NCBI GenBank assembly: GCA_018389105.1
Contig: JACATO010000092.1
Coordinates: 248,001-312,000 of the forward strand
DNA: 64,000 nucleotides
Source: Nautilus pompilius
Taxonomy: Eukaryota > Mollusca > Cephalopoda > Nautilida > Nautilidae
Reading direction: 5' to 3'
Part shown: in pieces, positions 14,080-26,766 of the stretch
How positions within the stretch are numbered: the stretch's first letter is position 1
Layout of the letters: each line of letters starts with the position of its first letter
The notes under the pieces: model-generated
The model's input: only the letters and a program-made list of their open reading frames with translations
Database searches by the model: none
Told to the model about the DNA's origin: nothing
Program-made: the position numbers and the translations under genes

Positions 14080-14456
14080 ATCTCTCTTTCTCTCTCTCTC
14101 TCTCCTCTCTCATCTCTCTCTCTTTCTCTCTCTCTCTTCATCTCTCTTTCTCTCTCTCTTCTCTCTTTTTCTCTCTCTCTCTCTTCATCTCTCTTCTCTC
14201 TCTCTCTTCTCTCTCTCTTCCTCTCTCTCTCTTCATCTTTCTCTCTCTCTCTCTCTCTCTCTCTTCATCTCTCTCTTCTTTTTCTCTCTCTCTCTCTCTC
14301 TTTTTCTCTCTCTCTCTTTCTCTCTCTCTCTTCATCTCTCTCTCTCTCTCTCTTTACTCTCTTTCTCTCTCTCTCTCTTCATCTCTCGTTCTCTCTCTCT
14401 CTCTTCATCTTTCTCTCTCTCTCTCTTCTCTCTCTCTTTCTCTCTCTCTCTCTTCT
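13814..14456. repeat. Long CT-rich simple repeat (about 640 bp)
   Basis: An almost pure (TC)n tract on the + strand, broken semi-regularly by TTCATC and TTTC interruptions. The + strand is pyrimidine and the - strand purine over the full length, apart from scattered A and G. It yields long Ser/Leu open frames on + and Arg/Glu frames on -, which are artefacts. It lies on the sense strand of the Meis intron. Confidence 0.95.
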
Positions 14457-15440
14457 GTTAAAGTAATTTGAAAAGTTTTCTGTAGATTTATGAATACATT
14501 TCCATTATCTGATGAGAAAGTTAGCTTAGTTCTTCTGCTTTCAAATCTAAGTACTAATCAAAATATAAGCACTACTTTGGTTTTTAGGCTTCTTGGATGC
14601 AGCTTTTAGTTACAATACTTTCCTAACAAGAAAACCTTAAATGGGGAATTAGGGATGAGTGTAGAATTGCTTCTGTAGAATTTGGTACAGAAATCCATTT
14701 GTGCAGTTTATTTTCCTTTCTGAAAAAGATGTGATTTTCTTTTAATTTAAATGTATAAGAATACAAGACTTTTAAAAAATTGTAATCAATCATCTTATTT
14801 GTGATAAAAGTTGAGATTTTTTAATGTTTTGTTTAAAATGAACATCTGAAACCATTGTTATAAATTGATTGTCTACATTTTTGCTTTCTATTTGTAATAT
14901 GTTGTGCTTTAGTAGTTTTTTTTTTACCATTGTGGATTTAGAAAAACTAAATCTTTATTTTCTTTAGAAACAATAATCTGTTATATGTAGTTTGTTTAAA
15001 TTTGAGTACATAACACTTACAAAATGGACGAGTTGTTTTCGATGCTGAAATCTTGGGTTGATCATTGAACATATCAATGAATGAACCATGACTTTCACCT
15101 GAGTGACCAGGGCTTTAACCAGTCAGAGGGCAACATATGCTTGCAGAAATTTAATTGGCTGAGGCAAGCAGCATCTAGGTGATTCAGAGTAGCAGGAGGG
15201 AACTTTACTGATTGACCAGTGGAGAAATGGAGTGTGAGAAGAAGGATAATAGGGAAATCACAAAGGAAAAGTGAGCAAGAATAAAGAGGACAAAACAGTT
15301 ACAGAAATAGACAAAAAGACTGGATGGACAATTGTTAATTTCACTTGAACCTTTCTTTGGCTACTAACAACATAACTTCTGATAATGTTTTTTGCCTAAA
15401 ATATTTCCTAGATAATTTCTAAATTTGTCACATTATTGGT
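14457..15440. other. Intronic sequence without recognised features
   Basis: AT-rich intron. No exon or repeat family was recognised. Confidence 0.5.
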
Positions 15441-15830
15441 TGTGTTTTAAAATTGAGCAACAATGGAAGAGAACAAAGTCATCAGAGAAGCAATAGTTAG
15501 AGGTGAGGAGAAACTTTCTAATTGTTTCCTGATTGCCCTTTCTGATTAGTTTTCTATAGCAGTTACAAGAAATAGCTTTCAGTACATTTTCTTAAATTGA
15601 TTAATACCCTATTAACTACACTTGGCAGTTTATTCCACCAATTAACAATTCCATTGTTTAAAAAATAAAAATAATTCTCTAACATCAGAATCTCAGCTTA
15701 TTTGTAATTATGACCCTTAGTTATCAGAAACTATAGGAAACTTGGGGGGGAGAAAACACTAATTATTCTGATAACCTCTATCAAATATTTTTAACTTTCT
15801 CTACTAACAAGACAGTACAATATGTTGTTG
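15440..15830 (-). pseudogene. Decayed non-LTR retrotransposon, C-terminal reverse-transcriptase ORF end
   Basis: Translating the minus strand around 15660-15610 gives NNGIVNWWNKLPSVVNR. This matches the region near the C-terminal end of CR1/L2/Jockey-type non-LTR polyproteins, whose usual form is RVVNEWNKLPxxVV. Flanking frames are broken by stops and frameshifts, so it is a dead fragment. The same region is seen again at 44330-45110, with a shared arrangement around the KLP motif. It lies antisense to Meis, as expected for intron insertions that survive. The clade is not resolved. Confidence 0.55.
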
Positions 15831-17950
15831 TTGTTGTTGGCTGTTTATTTCTTTGTTATTTTTGAAAAAAATCTTCTCTAATGGTATATAAATTCACAAA
15901 TTAATAAGAAAACTTAGTTTTCAAAATGATTAAAATAATAATGTGGAAATCAAAATTTTTCTCTCTTTTTTTACTACCACATTAGTTTTACCTGACTTTT
16001 ACCATCTGGGGCCAGTCTGGAACCACTGGTTAGTATTTGTGTTAAACTGGCTGTATATTTAATCAACACTTGTAATGTAAAACCTGTAAGGTTGGAGGAG
16101 TGGATTTGTCATCTTGCATGGCTATATCAACAAGGAAGCTACTATATATCACAGTCTTTATGGCTCAACCTGTGATTAGTAACACAGATTTGAAGGGTAG
16201 TGACATGAAAATTCACTCCAGGTTTTATATGGAGAGTAAAATAACCCACAAAATATAGCATTTTACTAGTTACTCAATTCATTGTATACATAGAAAAACC
16301 AGAATCTATACATTTTTAATATTGTTGTTGATTTGATAGTCATTTGGTAGATTGTTTGGGCATGTTACAAGTTAATGATAGCTTTTAAACAACCCTGGTG
16401 TTCATTTAAGTAATCAGAAACAATAACCAAACCTTATTAAAATAAATATCTTTTAATAAATAACAATAAAGGGACTGAGATGATTAACTTTGCGCAGGCC
16501 AGTACCAATCTCAACGTGATGAAGGGTGAGTGTATTCATGAGTTTCTGCTTCCTTTTCTTGGATGGAAGCAGCTTCACAGAGAATCAGATTCTGCAGTTG
16601 ATTTGCAGAATTACCTATTCATTGATTTTTTTCCATCAAATTGGGTTTCAAGTCCTAAATAATTTAATGAGTGGTAACAGTGGAGAGATTTGGTTCTTGC
16701 CTTCATTATAACCGTAAAACAAACAGAGTAGGTCTATGTAATGGGAAAAATCATTAGAAAGTGTTACAGAGAGCATCTTTCATGGGATTCTATTTATGTG
16801 CTTCCTCAGCCATAAGCCTGGATTGTGTGATTAATTAAAGTTCTATTAAGAAATGTATCTGTCACTGAACTGCTCCAGTAAGGGAAGCAATTCTGCTAGA
16901 GAGGAGTTGATGGATGGGTTTGCTGTGACATGGGTTTGGGGTGCAGTCATATTTAGCCCTGGAACTGTAAGATAAGATTATCCTGGGTGTGGGTCAGTGA
17001 ACAGGCTGAGAAGTTAGTGCCAACTCAGTCTCAGGAGATGGACACAGAAAATTTAAAATTCACCCTCCACTGCCTTTCCTATCACAGTTTGCCATTACAA
17101 GCCATGTTAAGCAAAGGGGCTTTTAATTTTCGAGGTGAAATCACTTTCTTCAAATCATCCCAGAGAAAACAATGGTGGATCCTAATTGTGTAAGGAAAAA
17201 TATGAATTCACCGACATGCATTCTTCGATATAGTTTCATTCTTTTTTATTATTATCATTTTTTTATGCAAGTAGTTGCGTGTAGTCATGTGAAAGGAATG
17301 GAGAGTTATGGTTTCATGAGTTGCTGAAAATCTTTGGCATCTCTCACTGAAAATGGATTAAATGACAAAATCTTTCCTATAGGCCACACATGTTTAGTTT
17401 TACATGCATTCTCTCTGTTATCGCTTACCGTGTGATTGAAAGAAGGGGAAAAACGACGCTAAGCTGCTTTTTTTTTTTTTGCTTTTGGCAGATTTGTTTT
17501 AACATCAAGTATATGAAATATGGGCTTTGTGTAGAATTTTGGAAGTTAACGTGAAACACTATTTTGAAAAGTGAATGAATATTGAATATTTTTAACAAGT
17601 CAAAAATACAAAAAAAAACAACACTTTATTAAGAAAGTTATATAGCTGTTGTACATTCCAGATATAAACTTTGTAATACGTAATGTATTGATGTCACATT
17701 TTTTTGTGTGTATGTCTATGGGATTCAGATGTTGGATTTGCTCCAATCACTAGGATGTAGATTTTATATGTATCGGTCCATACCTCCCACATTCTGATTA
17801 CCTTACTTGCCTAAATTTCAGTTGTGTTCTTTGCCGTGAGATAAGCTGTTCATATTTTATTGTGATAATTAAAAATTTAATAAGATGTAATATGGCAGTT
17901 GGTCGGCATAGTGTAGTATGTTGTTACCATAGCAGCAGCCACTCATAACC
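15831..17950. other. Intronic sequence without recognised features
   Basis: AT-rich intron with a short (GTT)n at about 15822-15840 and otherwise no recognised element. Confidence 0.5.
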
Positions 17951-18012
17951 TCTCTCTCACTCACACACACACACACACACACCACACACACGCAGAGAGA
18001 GAGAGAGAGAGA
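17951..18012. repeat. Compound (CT)n-(CA)n-(GA)n microsatellite
   Basis: A CT run, then CA from about 17960 to 17991, then GA to 18012. Confidence 0.9.
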
Positions 18013-21000
18013 CCAAGTATGGCATGGCTATGTTTGATATCTATTCAGTGGCCTGGTTTTGCTCTTCTCTGCCAGCCATTTTTTTAATGAGAGATTTCCT
18101 CTTATTTTAACCATTTAATCAGAATGGTGGGAGATAAATTCTTATAGATGTGACACTAAGAAGCCATTTTGTTTTCTGAAAAATTTACTGGAATTCGTAA
18201 ACACAGTATTAAACATTTTTTCTTCTTTTAAATAAAAAAAAACTTCTTATACACCAAAATTTACATTCCAGGTCAATAATCCTAAAAAAAATAATTAAAG
18301 AAAATGTTTAGATGTATCTGCCAAAACAACAACAACTGTATGGAACAGCAATTCTGTACTATTGATGATACTTTTAAAAAAATTATTTGTAACCAATAAT
18401 AGCATTCTATCAATTTGTTTTCGCTGTGCTTTCTTGCATTATTTAATTCTATTCTATTTTATTTAAGCCTAAGATTATTGTTTTAACAGATGAAGCACAG
18501 CTGTAGTTTTTGAGAAAATGAACAAAACCTCTACCAATACTGTACCTTTACATAGCTTGATAGCCTAATGTATAACTAAATTCTTACTAACATTACAGCT
18601 TTAACAGACCTTTATAACAGAATAAATAATGACATTATTTGAATTTTAAGAATTATTTCATGACAGCGGTGAGAACTGTTCACTTGAAGGAATTTAAAAT
18701 GTCTACCTCTTCACTGTACCCTTGAAATCAGTTCTTGCTTATTTTGTTTTTGTTCTGATCTCACTAACATTGTCTGGAGAAGCGTTAGCCTTTTCATTTT
18801 ACATCCTAAGGGAGGTAATTACTGAGATTTGTTATTTTCTTAATGTAATCTGTTAACCCCATGCACAAGATATTGATCGGAGCTGAAGGAGCGAGTGGTG
18901 ACTCTGCCAATCTTACAGCACCGCAGCACGAAAACACATAGCCAGGTGTTGTTTAGCTTAATGACAAGACAATACGGTCGAAGAGCAGGCCCTGAGGCAG
19001 AGGAGACAAGATGCACATTTTTCTGCTATACAATATCCACATTCAGTTCTAGCATTAACGAGACGAAAGACAATCAGATCAGCTTTGTTGACACCCGCAC
19101 AGGGCTTCATATCTGATAAGAAATAACATTGTTAGCATCATTTTGTTAATGCTTTTTTCTGCTCATGATGAAATTGGCAAATTTAACCACTGTTAAAGGG
19201 CAACTTTATTTACATCTTTTTACAGCTGAAAGAAGAAAACAACACTTTATGCAATAATTACTACATGTGGTTTAAGCATCTATTAGTATGTTATAAGAGA
19301 GAAATTAGGTATTGAAAAAAGCTTAAAGCGATAGTTTTTGTATAAACATTAATTATGCATGAGTTAACGCTGATGTTTTTGTATTATAAGAGGGATTTTC
19401 CATTCATGACCCCCGTCTTAATTGGTTCATAGGTTGGTTATTTTTTTGTGTAGATTCATAATATTTTGTAGGTTTACTCCGGTTCTTCATATGTATCTTA
19501 TAAATTCCTGGAACTTTAGAAATGATTTTTATTATCGCTATTAGTTAACACTACAATTTGTTAATGCATTAAAATATCAACAATGAAATTAGCTGATGGT
19601 TAATTCTTATATGCATATTTTCTGTTCAGTTCCTTCTAAAAATTGCTAACACAGGTAAACTCATATATCAGCTATTAAATGAAATTGTAAAAAAAAAGCT
19701 ATTTATGATTAATAATTAGTAGTAATGTGAATAAGAATTTCCATTCAAAATGGCAAGACATTTATTAATTATTTTATTTATTCTGAAGGACCATTCTTTG
19801 CTAATACTAAATGACTTGAGGTTTTTGTTTTAATAAACAGGTAAAATAACGTAATGAGATATGCTCATTTAAAGCTGCTAGATTCATCAACAGCAATATG
19901 TTTGGAACAAATCAGGTTTTGAGACCTATGCCAACTATGCTACTTAGTGATGGTATGGCTTTAGTATCTTCTCCTCAAAAGAAGTTGTGGTATCAAAAGG
20001 CAAATTAACTTGAGTAATTTGGTCTCGTGTTTTCACACATGAAACCTTGTTTGTATGTTTAAGGGGCTCAGTTGTATCCACCTGCTTTCCTCTTTATATA
20101 TATATTTACATACATATGTAATTTCTTTTTTTAGAATTACTGCTAATGGCATATGAGTGTAATGCATGCTGAGGTAGATATTTCATATTTGCTCTGCCAT
20201 GCAAGTGGGTAGCAGCCATAATCAATGGTGATTGATCTGACTATAGCTAGTTCTGGAAGTGTTCAGGATGGTGCCACTATGGTTATCATGGGGTAGTGGA
20301 CCACCCAGTTATTGAATCTGTTTTACAGAACATTTTGAAGCTAAAGTTCCAATTTGCTCCTTACACAGTATGCTTTATTACTTATTAATTTATTTGGTTT
20401 ATTATTATTTTACGTTATACTGAGTTTCCAAATCTTTCTGGTTTGATTTCTCTTATTATCTTTATCACATTTTCCTGCACTGAACTTTTTTTTTTCCTTT
20501 TGTAAGTTTATAGTTTTATAGTTCATTAGTTTATTTAGTTTTCATGGATTTTTACAAACCCAGTCAGATTTTTTTTTCTTTCTTAAATGGATGTTTGCTC
20601 TTTATTGGCAAGTGATTTCCCTCTTTTTTAATCAGCTAAAATAACCATCTTTCAGGAATACTGTCACCATCTCCCTCCCTCCCCTTCCCTTCGCTTCAGT
20701 GTAATTCTGTGTCAGCTTATGTTAATGAAGGGTTTGACAGGGTGCTGTTCCTAACACTGGTGATTAATATTTTTCAAGTATCATCAGAGTCATTAAATTG
20801 CAGTGGTAATTACAGAATACCTAGATCAACCTGCACCTCCAGGGACTTTGACAAAACTAAAAATACCCCCTGTCAAATAGCAAACACTCCCAGAAACCAA
20901 TTTCTGGCAGCTGAAAAACTATTTTTATCTGTTCTGAGGAAGGGAAAATTGTCCCTGAACATCAGTTTGGCTGTCAGTCTCACCTCTGCTTGTGGCTCCC

Positions 21001-21760
21001 AATTGCTGAAATTTTCCAACTCTTCTGTCAGGTAGGGTCTGTTAATTCTCGAAGGGAATTGCTGTTATGGATATACCTGTCATGTGTATCAGCATGTTCA
21101 GGAAAGTTTTAATTGGTTGTAAGGCAATAATTAGCTCTCCTATACAGCTGAGCAGAATTTAATGGTCACATTGTTTCAATTATACAGAGTGGAGATGGAA
21201 ATTTTTGGAATGGCAGGAATGGATCCTTAGCTAAGGATGTTAGGGAGTGAGGCCCTAGTATCCAGGAATACAAGAAGAGCTAGTGGCCAAGAGGCTACAA
21301 GAGTCAATGCCATTAGTAGTTGGAGAAAAGCTTCCATGTCACTCATTAATAACAAAACTATGTCAGCACCCCTGACACTTTGGTCTGAGTGGTTAGTTAT
21401 TAAACCTACCAGGGCATGTTTAAACATCATCAACTTGAAACCTGATATCCTAATGTCTCATAATGAGAATGAAGATGTAATTTTGTAGATGAGATGGCAA
21501 GGGCATATTGTCTCTTCCAGAGATCAGTTTCAACTTGTAATGACCATTAATCATTTTTGAGATATAATTTAAGGAGGGGGGGTGAGTACCTCACCAACAG
21601 TTGATTTGAATGCTGTTTCCTCTAGTTCCATCCTATTATCTCTGGTGGAGCTTTGAATAAATCTCCCCCCTCCCTCTTTTCCAACTCCCTGTATCTATAT
21701 TCAGATAGAAAAGGGTATTTTTTTTTAATTTTTTTTTTTTAAACCTATCTAATGAATATC
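18013..21760. other. Intronic sequence without recognised features
   Basis: AT-rich intron. Several short open frames are present (for example 20709-21035), but none has a recognisable domain or convincing splice sites. Confidence 0.5.
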
Positions 21761-21779
21761 AGAGGGTTGGATTCTTCTT

Positions 21780-22260
21780 AAGGGAGAGAGAGTGTCAAGG
21801 TACTCTGGCGCCAGAGTCCTAGGCTTCCGATTAATCACAGCCAGACAGGTTGTCCAGTCTCGGAAATGCTTAACTTCTCCTGGTAGTAGGAATACTGCCA
21901 GGCCCTCAGTTGTGGAAAACTCATTGATTTTGTGAAGAAAAACACAGCGCTGTCTATCTACGCACAGAAGCATGTCTGTACCAGCCACCAATTAGGGGAC
22001 AGCTAAATGAGGGAATAATTCCATCAGAGCTCTGTGTGATTGATTGTTTAATGGTAGGCAACTTTAAGGAAAGCCACCGAGTCAATATTTTAGAGTGCCA
22101 CTGATTAATAGCTGTGATTTTTGTTCGCAGAGGAGACGAGGAAACTCTTTCCACGTTCTTTATTGATTCGGAAGGGATTTTTCTAATAGGTAGGTACACA
22201 CCAACAGCTTATAGAGCCAGGGAGCTGGACGAGTAAACCACCTGCCAGCCTGGGTGTCCG
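21780..22260. promoter_or_regulatory. Candidate intronic regulatory element (weak)
   Basis: A stretch of balanced composition inside an AT-rich intron, with clustered homeodomain-type words: GATTAATCAC near 21829, TGATTGATTGTTTAATGG near 22037 (Pbx/Hox-like TGATTGAT), and a GATTAATAG near 22104. Meis genes commonly carry conserved enhancers in their introns, but conservation cannot be tested here. This is a suggestion only. Confidence 0.2.
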
Positions 22261-22504
22261 TCCACCAGCTGGTCAGCTAACAACAGTGTCCTTAAAAAAC
22301 AGCCAGTGACTTGGCTTGGTTTGCATCATCACTTCTTCCTGCTGCTTGGTACACTATTTAACCTTTCTTTGATGTTAAAGTGTCATTACCATGGGGTGGT
22401 GGTTAATTTAATAGTGATAGTATTAATTTCAGAATCATTAAAGCCATTTCTTTACACTGGGGGCCCCTTGCATAAGCCACATTGGCTTTCTGCCTCAACG
22501 TGTA

Positions 22505-22522
22505 AAAGAAAGAAAGAAAATA
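22505..22522. repeat. (AAAG)n short repeat
   Basis: Four to five AAAG units in the intron. Confidence 0.7.
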
Positions 22523-24689
22523 ATCCAAGAGTATAAGATCTATATGCTAATCAGCTTATTTGGACATGGACACACACTATGGATATTTTGATAAATTTTT
22601 ATTTTTAAAGTTGAATCAAAAGTTAAAATGTTGGGGGAACAAGGTTCTGTCTTTGCCCTTAAATTTAATCTCACTTTTGCAATTTGTTTCACAACAGTAT
22701 GATAAGTTTATTATCTAGAAACTATTCTAGTTTGATATTCGCTCAACCATTAAATGATGTTAACAATGTGATAATGATGTTAACCTTTTCTTTTTATTAT
22801 TTATCTCAAAATAATGTATTTGTAACATAGCTAGTCAGACATTAAATACAGTTGTCGTGCATTGGTTTTTTTTTTTGTTTTAGTCAGTGTTTTTTACTAA
22901 TTAATTATGGCTGTTTATGCCCTTTGGGTACATAGTAATGTTTATTAATTTTCATTCTATTGTGAAACAACATTTCATCATGGCAAAAGTTTTCTTCCAA
23001 ATTTTAAAATACTAATTTAACACCCATTCAGCTGTGCAGTGTGCATGGCAATCCCTAAGCAACAAAGCCTTGTTTAAAGCATTCTTTAATAAGAGGGTTT
23101 TGGGCTGGAGTTTCTGAAGACAGGCAATCTCTTCTTTGTATAAACGCCTCTTATTGATGGGACCCAGATAAGACATGGCCCACTTAAGGGATAGGCTATT
23201 TGCTTAGGCTATAGTTTATAAGGGGATTTAGGTAAGTACTGCCTGAAACAGGAAATAGTCCCTTAATTCCTTTGCATCGAAGTGATTCAGATATGTGGAC
23301 TCCAGAAGCAGTGTGTGTATGATTAGTACTGATCTAGGGTTATCTTTTGGTGGAGATCTATTTACCTGCATTCATGGCATTGCTCTTTAAGTTAGTGAGT
23401 CGTGGATAACTATCTGATATTTACAGTATATATGTTATTGAAGAATTCTGAATTGGCAGTGTTGGTTCATCTACGGATTTTAGAGAAAACAAGAAAAAAT
23501 AATAGCTTTTTGTGATTGTGTATGATGTTGTTATTGCTTGAGAAATTCAGATGTGATCTGAATTCTGGGTAAAGGGATTATATTGGATCTGAACAGGTAT
23601 ACTTAGAAGAGATGAAATAAATAAGTCCTTTGACTTCAGAATTTACATTTTCTCTGGGTCTTGATGAAAAGAATGTGTTTCATGAACGTGTTTCTATATT
23701 ATTAGCACATGTGCTATTTGGTTAGCCTAAAGCACACACAGTGGGTAGTGTTTCTACCAAAACCACACTAAAGAGATTAAGTTTCTGTGAGACGACTTTT
23801 ATCCCTCTAAAGTGCATCATCATCCATTCTGTTCAGCATAAAGCAAAGAGAAGTTAACAATATTTCTTTTGTACTATGGATGTATAAGAGAACAAAGTTA
23901 TTTCTGTAGTATATATGTTCTAAGACAGTAGAGCTAAGCTTAGAATTATGCTGCTAGCATTTTTATAACATTCTTATGGTTGATAGTTATGAGCTACTCA
24001 AATACACTGATTTTGACCCCTGTATCTTTCTCCTTTTTTTTAATTAAAAATTTATACCAATAATGAATAAAGGAATAACAAAATAAAGATATCAGGAGAA
24101 TCTTATGGACTCTAAAAGGGGGGGGGAGATTAAAACACATCTCTCAAAGGCTTAAAGTGGGCACCTAGCAAATTTTCAAAACTATTTACATGTTTTGCAT
24201 TTACTTTTTCAGTCAGTATGTGTACAGCCTAACAGAATTATCCAGTCTTATCTAAAAAAATTTTTTTTTTCTCTCGCTCTCTCTTTTAAAAAAAATGGCG
24301 GAGAGTTTGGATGCTTATCTCCACTAATAGCATCATCAACTAGGGAATCAACTCAATCGAATCCTGCATACTTTACTCGAAAGATTAGCTCACCAAGTCA
24401 GATTTTAAACCATGGAGGTGTTAAACTAGTTTTTAGCGGCTCTTCTGAGCAAGGAAAATGTGCACTCCATGTTGTTTTGTTTGAAAACCATCTACTACAA
24501 TTCAGACAAAGAATCTAAATAATTTTTAAAAAATTTTTGCTGGTTGTACATTTTTAGATTCTGATTTTATAAAAAGCATGCTTTTGTTAGATTACATTAT
24601 TTTAACGAATGTGCTTTGTCAAAGTAATTGTTTGCATTTTTTTTTTTTTAATATTTTTTTGTCCATAATTGTTCTCTAATCTCACCAGG

Positions 24690-25200
24690 GGGATAACGTC
24701 CATTATAGCTGTTTGCGTAAATTAACAACCTAATGTAGGTGACACATTTTTATCATGCAGAGAAAGCAAAATGAAGCTTGAAGCTTTCAAGTATATCTAT
24801 CACAGTGCTGTCAGCTGCCAAGAGAGCTTGCTAGGGTTTGTCTAATGAAAGAATGAGTCAAGCTCCGTCAGAAGTTACTTAGCAGGTAGTTAATGATTGC
24901 TGAGAAACTCCTGGGTCTTAGGCACCCAGACAGCTGGAGTACCAATATCTTCAAAATGTCATTTTCAAGAGGATGGGAGAGATGCTTAGCATAAAATTAA
25001 TTAACTGCGAGTTTGTGGATTGTTCTAGAACAGTTTGATAATGTGCCTCCTTCATCGAGGTCAGTTTAGGAAATACAGGACTATTGGAACCAATTGAGAT
25101 TTGCAGCAGGGTGAATTCTGTCACATCATTTGGTCTGAGAGGGTACTTAATGTTAAAGCTTGGATTACCGCATGACTGAGGAAGCTTGAGATGAGTTAAA
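24690..25200. promoter_or_regulatory. Candidate intronic regulatory element (weak)
   Basis: Lower AT content than the flanks and without simple repeats. Near 24808 the sequence CTGTCAGCTGCC overlaps a Meis-type TGTCAG half-site with a CAGCTG E-box. Only motif density supports this, and no conservation data are available. Confidence 0.15.
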
Positions 25201-26629
25201 ATCACACTTAAAAAGGAGAAGCTCGTGTATGGTAAGAGATTTTGTTCCTCAAGTCTTTTGCTAGATGCTTCATTATATGCACCTATAATATCTCAGTGGA
25301 TATGACTGTTGATGGTAGCTGGACTCTCTTTATAAAAGTGGAGTTCTTCTGCAGGGTTAAGAACATTGGTTACTGGATAAAAGAGGAAAAGTAAGGTTAA
25401 AATCTGGCTGAATATTTAAAGAAATCTGTCATCTTACAGAAATTCAACCGTGTTACTTTCTTAGATTGGACAGTTATGCAGACAGTAGATAACTGCATAA
25501 ATGTAAATCACAATAGTCATGTGCGTTTTAAAGACTAGTGGTTGTACTTTTAAAAATACTTGGGTTCCTAGGGTAATTTCATTATTTTATTTTGTTTTTT
25601 GAAGAATACCTGGTAGTAGTTGTAGGTACATAAAAGCTTTCCACTATTACCGGAGTTCTGAAAACTGAATTTTCCTATTCCTTATTGGTATTTTTTTTAG
25701 AAAACATATAATTTTGATTGAACTATGTATTCCAAGGATAATGAAAATGATTTTTGTTTTATAAATACCTGTAGTTTACCTGTAACAAATTGAAGATTGT
25801 CTGTCTTTCATGCAATGATATCCCTGAGTGAATCATGTGACATATCTTTACTATACAAAGGTTTTGTAAATAAACTTTTGTTATTTTATCTTGTAATAGC
25901 AACTCTCGGGATAAAGAATTAAAATTTAGAGTATAGATATTTTTTTACGGTATACTTCCCCCCCCCAATAAATAAAATAAGTACTATCGTTTAATGGATC
26001 CACATTTTACATTACTTTGCTTCTGTCGCAGAATATAGCACTCACTGCATGTGCTTAGTTGATTGAGTCCATTAGGTTTAATATTAAAAGGTCAGAAGGA
26101 AGTAACTAAATATTAAATAGTTGTAAAATGCTTTAAAATGATCTAGTTAACAGATTTTCTGTCCCACAGGCTGTTTGGGTAAAAAAATAATTAACATGTT
26201 TGATCGGTATTACAAATGACTGGGTATAGAAGCATGGAAAATCAACCATTTATTGAGAGAACAATGCCATCCATCCATTCTTTTCCACCTGGACATCAAG
26301 TGAAATTAAAATGGATGTTTAGACCCATGAGTGAGGATGGAGCCTCAGTCTCCGTTAATGCTACTGTGATTACTACCTGGTTTTTGTTTTAATCTGGCCA
26401 GGCAGTAATATTTTTCATCATTGTCTTCTTGCTTATGATTTTTTTACCAAAATCTAAAATGTGTAACTAAATGTTGTTGTATTTAAATTCAGTAAATTGT
26501 GTTTAAAGGTATTAAGGTTATTAGTGTTGTTTTAAAATTGGCAGTTTTTTGTTTTTTTTAATTTAGTGGAAAATTTTTTTGTTTGTTTTCTGTGAATTGT
26601 TGTTCAGTTTTCCTTTCTTCTTTTAACAG

Positions 26630-26766
26630 GTTTATAAATGCAAGGAGAAGAATCGTGCAGCCGATGATTGACCAATCAAATCGTGCAGGCAAGTCACCTG
26701 TGGTAACCGTGTTCAAATCTAGGAGGCGTAAGTCGTCATCCAGCCAATCACCAGGCCCTTCACCAG
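26630..26766 (+). CDS. Meis/hth: Meis/homothorax homeobox protein, exon with end of homeodomain helix 3 (long form)
   Basis: The exon follows a TTTTAACAG acceptor. Its first base completes Trp48 of the homeodomain, and the reading continues FINARRRIVQPMIDQSNRA. This is the TALE-class helix 3 with Ile at position 50, contact Asn51 and the INARRR run. The peptide RRRIVQPMIDQSNRA is diagnostic of Meis/homothorax, DNA-binding partners of Pbx/Exd and Hox proteins in the nucleus. After SNRA the long form adds 26 residues beginning GKSPVVTVFKSRRRK, then a Ser/Pro-rich run ending PGPSPG. It splices from a GT donor at 26767 in phase 1 to 32100. An earlier GC donor at 26689 would remove that insert without changing frame. 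If both are ignored, translation stops five residues later, after KATLK. The rest of the homeodomain lies left of the window. Confidence 0.93.
26685..26694 (+). other. Alternative GC-type 5' splice site inside the Meis exon
   Basis: The sequence GCAG|GCAAGT has the strong surrounding match (AG before, AAGT after) that functional GC-AG donors usually need. Splicing here would end the exon at 26688, right after SNRA plus one base. The next exon then reads in the same frame, giving SNRAGPGGHAPY. The long GT donor at 26767 has the same phase, so the two sites differ by exactly 78 bases (26 codons). Confidence 0.5.

Larger units (their letters stand above)
1..26629 (+). other. Large intron of the Meis gene (3' part, open at the left edge)
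   Basis: This stretch lies directly 5' of the exon carrying the end of the homeodomain, and the codon for homeodomain Trp48 is split across the boundary. The exon with the first part of the homeodomain should therefore lie further left. I looked for its characteristic peptide in the translated frames and did not find it, so the whole stretch is read as one intron, at least 26.6 kb long. It is AT-rich and CpG-poor. It ends in a pyrimidine-rich tract and an AACAG acceptor at 26625-26629. Open frames inside it are short and look like chance. Repeats and mobile-element relics are listed separately. An unrecognised micro-exon or non-coding RNA cannot be excluded. Confidence 0.75.

Noticed and set aside
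13682..14471. 257-259 codon Ser/Leu frames on + and Arg/Glu frames on -
   Set aside because: They are pure products of the CT simple repeat.
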